From Microvirga arsenatis (GTDB taxonomy: Bacteria > Pseudomonadota > Alphaproteobacteria > Rhizobiales > Beijerinckiaceae), in NCBI RefSeq assembly GCF_009910705.1, contig NZ_JAAAXJ010000003.1:186001-250000 (forward strand): DNA of 64,000 nucleotides, in the 5' to 3' direction. A model generated the notes under the pieces. It searched no databases and was not told the DNA's origin. It was given only the letters and a program-made list of their open reading frames with translations. Below are positions 51,025 through 61,700 of the stretch, piece by piece. The first letter of the stretch is position 1, and every line of letters begins with the position of its first letter. Position numbers and translations under genes: made by a program.

Positions 51025-53592
51025 TTGAGGTCTGAGGTTCCACGGATCGTGCGAGAGTGGGAGAAAGTGCTTTGCCGCCACTTTCTCATGATCGGCTCTA
51101 ACGGCGACGCCACGCCCATACGCTCTCTAGAGGTCACGCTAGCGACTCTGGCGGAAGCCTGCGGCCGCGGTGGCGACTCGCATACTGAAGTCGAAGCAGG
51201 CTTCCGATCGGCCTTCCAGTATGAGAGCGTCGTGGTCCCCGCGCTCGAACGCGGTGAGTTCCTCCGTCTCGACCGCGAAGGCCTTCCGGGTTGCTTCACC
51301 TTTCTCGCATTAACGCTCTACATCGATAGCCTTCTTGACGACGTCTACGCCGGAATCGGCCAATACCGAGAGAAGCTCGACACCTGGCTTGGCTTCGGCC
51401 GGAGCTTCTCTCATCTCGAGGGGGTCGCCGCCATGTGGGAGCACTTGGTAGGGTGGCTCGACCGGCGAGTGGATGCGGGAGAACCCTTCCGGTGCATCGT
51501 TCTCCCCCCGCACGGAACCTGGACCCATATCGGATACACTCGCCGGCTGTCCTTTCCTGCGCGTCGCGATGTCCGGCTCGTAGAGCGCTTTCTCACCGAC
51601 CATCCTAGGTCTACGCAGCGTCCTGGCGATTTTATCGCCAATTTTGAGGCGACTGCGCTAGGGCCGCAAGCCTCTTGGGGGCTGAAGCAAGCCTATGAGG
51701 AGTTTAGAAGCGCGTATCTCACCGATTCTCGAGCGCTCGCCGGACATAGGTTTTGGCGCTTCGTCACCGGCCTGAACGGTGGCGAGCGTTTGGCTGGACC
51801 AAAACCTGCCGCCGTCGAGATGAGCTTCGACGAGGACGGCGGACGCATCTTTGTGGTGACCGTTGGGAGTGTCCGGGACAAGCCGAGAACCATCGCGCCT
51901 ACTCTTGGGGCCGCGATGGACGCGGTCGAGGCTGCAGGCGAAACGTCTCTGTCACCAGCCCTTGCGCGTGGCTGGCTGCTGTTTCGGCGGGTCGGCCATG
52001 GCCGCTGGCAATCAGCTTTGAACGTCGATGAGTGCGTTGGACGGATCCTCCTCGGCTGCAGGTCCGAGATTGCGCCCCGGGTCGAAGCGCTCATCGGCCA
52101 TCTCCCGTCAAGCGGGTCATGGGCTCTTCTCAAAGAGCCGTCTCCAGTTAGTGTGATTGAGAGCGCCGTCGCCCGCTTAGGCGGGGCTCGTCGCCAAGAG
52201 GACTGGCTCGTGCCCGTGTCGGTCTGCGATGGCATCCAGAGCGCCGACCTGTGGCTTGGACGCCCGGCCTTCTTGCCACGCATTGTCGCCGACACATCGG
52301 AACTATGTATTGTCCCCGCGCCGGGAAATCTCAGCGGCCCGCTGACGATCTCGGATGATGGGTCCTTGCGACTGCAGGCAAGTTCGCCAGTGGACGGCGC
52401 ATACGTCGTCTCTCCGAAGGTAGCGGGTGGTCGCCCGCCGCCATGGTCGCGTCGGATTTCGTTCGTCCGGGACGCAGTGCCCCATACTGCCTATGGCGGC
52501 TCCAAAGACGATCTTCTTCCTCTTCGCGATTGGACGGCTCTTGAGGAACAGGGGCTTACAAGCCATGTGAGCGGTGGCTTTGAATGGGACGAAGGCGGCT
52601 GTGCGATTGGCGATCTCCTTGAGGCTGTTTACGCAGGCGGACGCACGGGTTGGGACGAGATGGATCTCATTGAGGTCATTCGTCTCGGCGTTGGCGGAGC
52701 CGTCGATCCTTGGACTACGCTGCGGTCTCTTCACGACGCGGGATATCTTTGTCCTCGCCTGCGACAACATTGGAAAGGGCGCGTTTGGACGCTGACTCCT
52801 CCTTCTCTTCTGATCGTAAAAGGAAGGGAAACAGACATTGTTCTAGCTGAAGGCGCTCTGTGCGATCGACTAACGGACGCCTTTAGGCGCTCAGCCGAGG
52901 GAGGCGGGGGCGCGCCGTTCCGTAGAGCGGCTGTGTCTGTTTGGAGTCCGCCGACGATTGGCTGTGCGGGCGCCGACCCTCAATACCTAGCGGAAAAGCT
53001 TGGATGGCCCATCGCTCACACGAAGGATCTAGCCCCACCTATTCCTTTCGCTGTCGAAACGACGCCAAAGCGGAACGATCGCTACCTGGTGGCCTCACGA
53101 TGGGATTGGGAAATGCGTCGCTTCACGGTGGGCTGCCATGTCGCCGAAGGGAGAGTGGCGCTGACACGGTGGCAGCATCCGGGCGGACGAGATCACGACG
53201 TCTATGTCGTTGAAAGTCCTGGACACGAGAGCTTCCATCTCTCTCGGACGGCATCAATCGTACTGGCTCATGGCCTCGCTCGAGAGGCCTTTGTCAGAAT
53301 CGAAGACGATTGGCTCGTGCGTGTGGCGCGGGAAGGCGGACTGCCAGATGTGGCGGCGATGCGCCTACGAGTCAGTAATCTACGAAACGCTGGTCCGGTC
53401 GACGATACTTATGTTTACCCCTTCTGCGATGTAGATGCGCAGTGGCTGCAAGCTATTATGGCAGGATGCATCGGCGGAGTTCGGGAAGCTTCGGCAGCGA
53501 CCGCCGCAGAAATCTTGGCTTTATCTCGTCGCTCGGGTGCGCGAATTCGTCCCCTATGGATTGGCGGCAAAATGAGAATAAATATCAGATAA
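51025..53592 (+). CDS. Unrecognised 855-aa protein, first gene of helicase operon
   Basis: The frame starts at TTG 51025; an ATG at 51088 (residue 22) is the other candidate start and gives 834 residues. The protein is soluble, without Walker, nuclease or methyltransferase motifs that I can see. The N-terminal 250 residues have motifs such as FRCIVLPPHGTWTHIGYTRRLSFPARRDV and GDFIANFEATALGPQASWGLKQAY. The rest is made of several alpha/beta segments. It lies 20 bases upstream of the second gene and is surely in the same transcript. No homologue is recognised; in defence systems such first genes often sense or recruit, which is inference. Confidence 0.6.
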   Translation: MRSEVPRIVREWEKVLCRHFLMIGSNGDATPIRSLEVTLATLAEACGRGGDSHTEVEAGFRSAFQYESVVVPALERGEFLRLDREGLPGCFTFLALTLYIDSLLDDVYAGIGQYREKLDTWLGFGRSFSHLEGVAAMWEHLVGWLDRRVDAGEPFRCIVLPPHGTWTHIGYTRRLSFPARRDVRLVERFLTDHPRSTQRPGDFIANFEATALGPQASWGLKQAYEEFRSAYLTDSRALAGHRFWRFVTGLNGGERLAGPKPAAVEMSFDEDGGRIFVVTVGSVRDKPRTIAPTLGAAMDAVEAAGETSLSPALARGWLLFRRVGHGRWQSALNVDECVGRILLGCRSEIAPRVEALIGHLPSSGSWALLKEPSPVSVIESAVARLGGARRQEDWLVPVSVCDGIQSADLWLGRPAFLPRIVADTSELCIVPAPGNLSGPLTISDDGSLRLQASSPVDGAYVVSPKVAGGRPPPWSRRISFVRDAVPHTAYGGSKDDLLPLRDWTALEEQGLTSHVSGGFEWDEGGCAIGDLLEAVYAGGRTGWDEMDLIEVIRLGVGGAVDPWTTLRSLHDAGYLCPRLRQHWKGRVWTLTPPSLLIVKGRETDIVLAEGALCDRLTDAFRRSAEGGGGAPFRRAAVSVWSPPTIGCAGADPQYLAEKLGWPIAHTKDLAPPIPFAVETTPKRNDRYLVASRWDWEMRRFTVGCHVAEGRVALTRWQHPGGRDHDVYVVESPGHESFHLSRTASIVLAHGLAREAFVRIEDDWLVRVAREGGLPDVAAMRLRVSNLRNAGPVDDTYVYPFCDVDAQWLQAIMAGCIGGVREASAATAAEILALSRRSGARIRPLWIGGKMRINIR

Positions 53593-53612
53593 ATAGATAA
53601 AAGGGCAGAGGC

Positions 53613-55760
53613 ATGGCGGCTGAAGGTCGATGGTTTGTTGGACGTGGGGTGCGGAGCCGCGACACCACGGCCTATATCGAAGTTCTTGCCGAGAGGAGCG
53701 CCGAAGGGTCCTACAGTTTACTGGCAAACCCGCGTAAAGTCTTTCCAAAGACCGGCGAAGTCGAACTCAGAGGCATCGCAGCCGCAGCGACGAAGCCTGG
53801 CGACTGGTTCCTGTTCCAAGTCGGCCCAAACGATCGCAGGGGCGGGACCGCGGCGAAAGCCATCCATCCTCAAGGTCTAACCCGATACTGCGACTTGTCT
53901 CATATCGGCTCCCTTGAGGCGATCAGACCTCTGCTCGTCGAGCTGGGCCTAGCCCGTTCGGAGGGAACTTGGACTATCCGTCTCGACGCCAAGACCGTCG
54001 CTAATATGACGCTTGCGCGAGGCGTGGACGGCTTGGTCCGCGCTCAAGGCAAGGATCTAGCGCAGGTCCCCCTGTTTGAGTTCAACGAGGAAGCAATCCT
54101 CACCATCCCGACTGAGGGAGGCGACACCAAGCTCTATAACATAAGCGCGAACGCCACCAACATTGGGAGGATTGATTGGTCCTCGGATGCAAACTACGTG
54201 AGACGGATCGTTCAGGCTCTACCGGAAGCCGCCGAAGGCTCAATGCTGGCCTCGTTGTCTCATTGGCTTAAGCGCTATAGCGACGACATGCATGCACGCC
54301 TATCGGTTCTTGGAACATCGGACGTTGGAGCGGCCTACAACGTCCTTAGAGCGAAAAGCCTCGCTTCCCGTCTGGCAGAGGAGCGCCGTGTTCTTCAAGA
54401 CTATTTTGACGCAGTCCGGACAGATCCTGACGTCAAGAGCCTGATCAAGCGCGCTATCGACGAATTCGTCGCGAGAGAGCGGGAAGTCCTTCTTGTTCGA
54501 GCCCAGACCGAACTTGAACAGGAGATATCCCGCGAGCGCGCACAGCGTCAGGCGGAGCTGACGCGAGCAATGGAGAACCTCAAGGCCGAGATGGAGGCGA
54601 TCCTCGCAGAGCACATCTCTTTGCGGGAGAGGGAGATCGATGCGGCCTTACGTGAGCGGGAACACCGTGGAATAAGAGCGATCGATGAAGCGCTCGCGCG
54701 CCGAAAGGCTGAACTTGAATCCGAAATCAAAGAGCTGGAAGATCGCGGGACATCGCTCGCCGCTGAGCTCGCTGACGCCGATGCTCGCAGCCAGGCCCTG
54801 AAGACGAGCATCGACAAGATGGTCTTCGAAGAACAGCAGGCGTTGGAGAGGATTGATCGTCTTGAAAAGGCTGAAACCGCTCTAGAGGCGACGCCGAGGG
54901 GCGGACACGCCTCTCCGATATGTCCGGTCTCACCTTCGGTCCCTAGCTTAGCGCGGCGAGGGACATCCGTTAACGCGCAGGCTCTCGCAGCTGCTGTTGA
55001 GAGCTGCCCCCTCCTATCGGAGACCGGTAAGGCCGTCATGATACGCTTCCTCGCCGCAATGCTGGCTGGGGAGGCGCCGATCTTGCATGGGCCTCAGGTC
55101 GACGATTTCCTCGAGATTGCAGCGGCGCTCGTCTCTTCAGGGCGATCGGCCCGGATCGAGGCGGATCCCACGATAATATCCTTCGATGACCTATGGATTC
55201 GCCCCGGCGCCATGACGGGCACGCCGCTGCGCAGCGCAGCCGCTGCGGCAGTTTCCGCTAACCCAATGACGACGCTCGGAATTATCGGTCGTGCGGATCA
55301 GTCTGGTCTTCGCTTCTGGTACCCAGACTTAGTCTCGCGCGCTCGCCGTGGCGAGATTCCGCGCCGCCTCCTGCTTTGCGTCGCCTTGGAGGACCCGAAT
55401 TCAGAGGAGGCGATGGCGGCGCCAGTCCGCGCTTGTTCTTTCGAGATCTCGTCCGTGATCGCCGACGGCGCGGCGCTGACAGCGCCTGTGCTCCTGGGCG
55501 GGGGAGTCCGGGGCATTTGCAATGAGTTCGATCCCGGCGAGCCTCCTGAGGACCTCTCCGGGGCTGTCGGCTTCCTGGGCGTCGCCGCCGCAGGCCTTGG
55601 CGTGGCGGACGCCAAGCGCCTCGCGCGGATCTGCATTGAGGCGTCCGCCTTTATCGGGGACCGTCAGTTATCGAATCTCGCCGCCGACATCGCCGCTATG
55701 ATGCGCAATCCGAGGCCTCCCGGCAGCGAGGCCTCTTCCGGCCTTAAAATCGTGAAATAA
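53613..55760 (+). CDS. Coiled-coil protein, second gene of helicase operon
   Basis: ATG 53613 follows GGGCAGAGG. The 715-residue protein has three parts: an N-terminal compact beta domain (WFVGRGVRSRDTTAYIEV, GDWFLFQVGPNDRRGG), a long Glu/Arg-rich coiled coil at about 283-425 (VLLVRAQTELEQEISRERAQ, LAERREAEL-like repeats), and a C-terminal alpha/beta domain (about 440-715; GKAVMIRFLAAMLAGEAPIL, SFDDLWIRPGAM). No Walker A motif is visible, so it is probably not an ATPase. The coiled coil may join the 855-aa protein and the helicase into one complex; this is inference. Confidence 0.6.
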   Translation: MAAEGRWFVGRGVRSRDTTAYIEVLAERSAEGSYSLLANPRKVFPKTGEVELRGIAAAATKPGDWFLFQVGPNDRRGGTAAKAIHPQGLTRYCDLSHIGSLEAIRPLLVELGLARSEGTWTIRLDAKTVANMTLARGVDGLVRAQGKDLAQVPLFEFNEEAILTIPTEGGDTKLYNISANATNIGRIDWSSDANYVRRIVQALPEAAEGSMLASLSHWLKRYSDDMHARLSVLGTSDVGAAYNVLRAKSLASRLAEERRVLQDYFDAVRTDPDVKSLIKRAIDEFVAREREVLLVRAQTELEQEISRERAQRQAELTRAMENLKAEMEAILAEHISLREREIDAALREREHRGIRAIDEALARRKAELESEIKELEDRGTSLAAELADADARSQALKTSIDKMVFEEQQALERIDRLEKAETALEATPRGGHASPICPVSPSVPSLARRGTSVNAQALAAAVESCPLLSETGKAVMIRFLAAMLAGEAPILHGPQVDDFLEIAAALVSSGRSARIEADPTIISFDDLWIRPGAMTGTPLRSAAAAAVSANPMTTLGIIGRADQSGLRFWYPDLVSRARRGEIPRRLLLCVALEDPNSEEAMAAPVRACSFEISSVIADGAALTAPVLLGGGVRGICNEFDPGEPPEDLSGAVGFLGVAAAGLGVADAKRLARICIEASAFIGDRQLSNLAADIAAMMRNPRPPGSEASSGLKIVK

Positions 55761-55777
55761 ATTACAAGGGGATTAGA

Positions 55778-58700
55778 ATGCTCGATCCGGTGGGGGGCTT
55801 TGGCCGAATTCAGGGCTTTTTCGTTTCTTACGTCGAGACAAACTTCCGCATCTCCGATCCGCTGACCGCTCAGGCGCGGCGCAAGTTGCTGCAAACGCCC
55901 GATGTCGTTGCGACCGTCCCCTATGTGGAGCCAGTTCTTCGCTACGAACCCGCCGACCGCACCTTGGAGCAACTAATCGAAACGGACCCAAACGATGTCC
56001 TCGGCCCAATCTCTAAGGAAGGGCGAACGGCATTCGTTGAGCTCGCTCTCTCCGGCATGTTCGACGGCGAAGATACGGAAGGGGTGAAGCTGCGCCGCAA
56101 ATCAAAGTATCCGCCTTACCAGCACCAGAGCGTCATGCTCGGGCGGGGCGTTCGCCCCGGCCAACCTGCGATCGTCACGTCCGGCACCGGGTCGGGCAAG
56201 ACCGAAGCATTCTCGCTTCCAATCTTCGCCGCGATTTCGAACGAGGCGGTGAAGTGGGCAACGCCCGATGCTGGGTATCTGAGCGACGCCTGGTGGAACG
56301 AGGAAAGCGCCGACTGGCGACCGCAACGGGCGGGTGAAAACAGGCCCGCCGCCATCCGGGCGCTTGTCCTCTATCCCATGAACGCCCTTGTCGAAGACCA
56401 AATGGTGCGTCTGCGTCGATCGCTCGACTCCCCGACAGCCCGCCGCACCATGGACGACCGGTTCTCCGGCAATCGGATTTTCTTTGGACAATACACCAGC
56501 GCAACGCCTGTCACCGGGTACGCGCGCCACCCGCGTCTCAGCAACGATCCCGACGAGAAGAAGCGCCGACGCCGGCGTCTTGGCCAACTCAGGGCGGCCA
56601 TGCGCCGTTTCGCGGAGAACCAGGACGCCGCGCGGCGGCAGGATGAAGAGAACCTCCGTCGCGCGATCGCGGAGGGTCGCGAGCCTCCGGAGCAAACCAG
56701 GTTCATCTTTCCCGCCCTCGACGGCGGCGAGATGGTTTCACGCTGGGACATGCATGCGGCTCCGCCTGACATTCTCGTGACGAACGCCTCCATGCTCGGC
56801 GCCATGCTTTCCCGGGAAGTTGAGGAAGGTATGTTCGAGGTCACGCGTCAGTGGCTGATGGAGAATGAGGACGCCTATTTCTACCTTGTCTTCGACGAAC
56901 TTCACCTCATCCGAGGATCGGCCGGCACTGAAGTTGCGTTCCTTGTGAAATCTCTCATCCAACGCCTTGGCCTCGATCAGCCAGGACACATGCATAAGCT
57001 GCGAATCCTCGCCTCCAGCGCTTCACTGCCAATGGAGGGCGAAAAGGGCGCTCAGAGCCGGAAATACCTGCGGGATCTGTTCGCCCCGTTCGGGACAAGC
57101 ACGGGGCCAGGTGATCCCGGCTCGACGGACGAAGGCTTCTGGGGAGACGCTGTCGTTCCTGGCAAAGCGTCCACCCCTTCGTGGGACGGCGTCAAGCTCC
57201 CGGCTGCGCCATTCCTAGAGCTCCTGCGCGCCGCGGACCCTTCAGGGTCCGGATTCGTCGCCGGCCTCACGCGGACCGACGAACTCGACAAGGCGGTTCG
57301 GAGCGTCGCGCAAGCGTTCGGCATCGCTGGGGACGATCCAAAGGACCTTGTCCCCTCCATCGCCGCCAAAGCGGCTGAGGTATTAGTTGGAGCTTGCAGG
57401 ACCGAAGATGGCGTGCGGGCGAAGTCCATTCTAGACATCGCGTTCGGAGCGTTCGCCGGCGAAGCCTCAGCCGACGCGGTGCGAGGCTTGATGTTGGCGC
57501 GGGCGCTCCCTGAGAGCCGCGCATGGCCTGCTAAAACGCCAGAGGGAACTCCGTCGTTTCGCGTCCATACCTTTATTCGCAACATCGAGGGGCTTTTTGG
57601 GGCTCCCGTTCTGACCGACGAGGGCGTCCGCTTCCTCGATCTGACGGTTGAGCGAGGAACTTCCCATGGCCCGGCTGGGGAAGGGCGGCCCCGCGGTCGG
57701 CGCTTGTTCGAGATGCTCTACTGCGAAGCGTGTGGAGACATCCTCCTCGGGGGCCAGCGGGGCAAGCCAGTTGGGACTTCCTGTGAAACAGAACTTCTGC
57801 CGTCGGCGGCCGATCTTGAGGGGCTGCCCGAGAAGGGGGCGTCCGAGTACTACGACAGCATGACTCACGACCAATTCGCTGTCTTCTGGCCGCGACGTTT
57901 GAGTCCGGAAGTCTCCGAAAAGGATTATGACCATTGGGACAAGGCGAGCCTTGATCCAGATTCTGGAGTTGTGACCATAGGAGAGGATGTCCCCGCCGGC
58001 CATATTGGTGGATACCTCTATTACCAGAAGGACGCAGCCCTTACGAACGCCAGGGGTCAAGCGGTGCGCCGACGAATGGCCCAACCGTTTTGCTGTCCCA
58101 AATGCGGGACGGACTACTCCAACCGTCCCAGCTCCAATCGATCCAGATCGCCAATCCGCGCCTTCCGCACTGGCGTGACCAAGGCGTCGCAGTTGGTTGC
58201 GACAGAGCTCTTTGAACTTCTTCACGCAATTCGAGCTGAAGCAAAGAGCATCGTCTTTTCGGATAGCCGTCAGGACGCGGCCAATCAGGCGCTCGAGATT
58301 GAACGCCTGCATCTTAGGGACCTGAGGCGCGAGGTCTTGGTTTCCGTCGCTCGGGATTACATGGCCGACCTTGAGCGCCGGTGGGTGCCTAAGGAGAAGC
58401 AAGGAGAAATTCTCACCGAACTTGCACAGGCCGGCAGAACTGATGAGCTGCTGAAAAAGGCGGCGGAGTTTGAGAAATTCGCGACAGATCCCCACGTTGA
58501 CGTCGCCAATCGCAAGGTCCGGATTGATCGGCTCTTCCAATACTCGACGTCAGAGGGCGGCACAGTGTCGGAGCTCGTATCTGAATACGTTCGGCTCGGC
58601 ATCCATCCGTTCGACGAGGTGGGTCGGAAGCGCTTCGACGGCAGGCATTGGTCGGCGGCGTTCGTGAAGGAAGGCGACACAATCCGCTTTGACCCTGGGC

Positions 58701-61700
58701 TAACGCAGCTCAAGATTAGCGAACTGAGCAATGAAATCCTAAAAACCCAGTACGAACTCGTTGACGACGTGATTTTCGCGAATACGTTCTTCGCGCTTGA
58801 GGAAACTGGGCTCGCGTACCCGTCTCTGACGCGCGGCTCAGGCCCGCAGGTCGATGAGATGGACGCCTGGCTGCGCGTGTTCGCCAGCACGACCCGCGTT
58901 GAAGGAAACAAGTACTTTGACCCCTCTCGGGTTCGGCAGTGGGCGTCAGCCCGCGACATTCCCGATACAAACCGGGTCGGGAAGTTTGCGAACGCTCTGT
59001 TCGGCACCCAGGGCCGCGACGCGGGACTCGACAGCGTCCTCTCCCATTTGAACGCCGTCGGGCATGGCAATGGCGTCATCCGCGTGGGTTCAGTGTTTCT
59101 CAAGATCGCCACGGCAGACGATCCATTCTGGCGGTGCTCGTCATGCGAGCGGGTTCACTTACACAGAGGCGTGGGACGATGCACTCGCTGCTACGAGCCT
59201 TTGCGCGAGGAGCCGACGGACGTCGTGGAGCGCCTCTGGCGTACTAACTTCCTTGGACGCCGGATCGTGCGCGGGCACGAAGAGAACGTGCCTCGCTTCC
59301 GGCTGAAGTGTGAGGAGCTGACTGGGCAGACGGACGATTTCGCTGACCGTTTGCGAAAGTTCAAGGGCATTTTTGTCGACCAGCCGCGAGAAGTTGAGAG
59401 GCTCGCGTCCGAAATAGATATGTTGTCGGTCACCACTACGATGGAGGTGGGCATCGACATTGGCTCGCTCCAAAGCGTCTATCAAGCGAACATGCCGCCT
59501 CAGCGGTTCAACTATCAGCAGAGGGTCGGCCGAGCGGGACGACGTGGTCAGGCATTTTCATTTGTGATTACGTTCTGCCGAGGCCGTAGCCATGACGCCT
59601 ATTATTTTGCCCGTCCTGAGGCAATTACTGGCGATCCTCCGCCTCCTCCGTTCCTAGCGGTGGACCACGATCCTATCCCACTGAGGCTTTTGCGGAAGGT
59701 CTGGCTTCGAGCCGCTTTTAAGTTGCTTCGCGAAAATTGTCATGCCGCGGGATTGCGCTATCCAGGAGACGATCTCGTGCCTCCCGATGTGCATGGCGAA
59801 TATGTCACGACCGACGACTATTATCTGGACCATGCCGCGGATTGGTCGGGGCAACTGCGTAATGCCCTTAGGCAAACCATCTCGGTTCGGGACAGGTTTG
59901 TAGCCGCCGCCACCATCGACAAGGCCCAAGCGGAACGGCTCATCGCTCTTTCTGAGGTGGACGCCCTTGTCGATGAGATAGACGCGCAGAGCGCTTATAG
60001 GCCTTCCGTTCGCAAAGGTCTCGCGGTGTTCCTCGCCGAGCGTGGTCTGTTGCCCATGTATGGAATGCCGACCCGAGTGCGCGAGCTGTATCTCGGCCTT
60101 CAGCAGAAAGCTGAGATTGGGCGCGACGAGTACTACTGGTCTTCCATGGACCGGGACCTCGATCTGGCGATCTTCGAGTTTGCTCCTGGCGCGATCCTCA
60201 CGAAGGACAAGCAGAAGCACCGCGTCATCGGCTTCACGGGCGATCTATTGGAGCCAACCATCCGAGGGACGAACGTCGACCTCCTTCCAATTTCCTCATG
60301 GCTTGAGTCGGAGGCCTATGTCGCTCTTTGTCCAAACTGCGGCTCAGCCAGCCATGGAGCGCAGCAACCAGTTGACCCGATACAATGTGATGACTGCCGT
60401 TCGGGGGTTTCGACCCAACATTTTAAACGGTACGTCACCCCATCGGCCTTTCGAACCGATTTCGAGCCTGAGGGGAACGATCTCGACGAAATCGGGCATA
60501 TGGCCCTGAGAACTGTCGCGACCGTCCTCCGCTCAGGCAATCCGAGCGATCATGGAAACGTTCGTGTGCGTCGCGGAGCGGGCGTCACGGTCATGCATCT
60601 CAATGACGGCGTCGAGAACGACCAAGGGCTTCCGACGCGCTTCACTGTGGAAGAGGCTGAAGACAAGGGCGTTCCAGTACCAGGCCGCAATCGCCCAGCA
60701 AGCCTTGACGACGAACAGGCAATCACAACGGACTTCTTGAACAAGAAAAGTCAGCAGAACAGGTGGACAGTTCGGCCCGGGACGAGGGCGGAATTCGGCC
60801 TCGTCTCCCAAAAAGAGACGGACGCCATATACCTCGAGATGTTGGACTTTGACCCGAGACTCTCTCTCGATCTTGTCGCTCGTACAGGGGCGTGGTCGCA
60901 CATCGCCACGCGAGCTGCGGCGATCAGCGCGACCCACATTTTGGTGCAGAAGGCCGCATTGAGCCTTGACGTTGCTCCTGATGAATTTGAGGCTCTCGAG
61001 CCCCGGCTTCGGAACGGCCGGCCGATGTTGCAGATCGCAGACGCGCTGATCAATGGGTCTGGCCTATCGCGCCGCCTCGGCGAACTCCGCAGCGATGGCC
61101 GCCCAGAGATCATTCACATGATCCATGAGATTCTGACGGATCGGACGACATGGCCTCTGAATGCTTTCCTTCGAACGGACTCTGAGGGCAGCCATGCGGA
61201 TAGGTGCCAGACCTCTTGCTACCGCTGCATCCAACAATATGGGAACCGCCGCTATCATGGACTTTTGGACTGGCGCTTAGGCCTCGCGTACCTTCGTGCG
61301 CTTGTCGCTCCGGGATTTGCCTGCGGCCTTGAGAAAGCTGACGAGGCCTATCCTGAGCTTCAAGGCTGGCGCACCAGAGCTCATGACTTGGCTCAGTCGA
61401 CGTCGGCTATGCGCCCTCGCGTATTTCGATTGCAGACCGTTGGGGATTATCAATTGCCGTGCCTCGTCGAGGTGGACGCCCATGGCGACCTGGTCCGCCG
61501 AACGGTCATTGTGCATCCGCTCTGGCGCCTTGACGCAGAGGCAGAGTATCGCCTGCTGGGCAGCCGCAGTGAGACGCCAACCAGATTCGTGGATACTTTC
61601 AACCTTGAGCGGCGTCCTCTTCGGGCCCTCGAGATAGCGCAGGGTCAAATGGCGATGCCGCAGCGCTCGGAGTTCGTAGATGAAGTGATTTATCTAAAGC

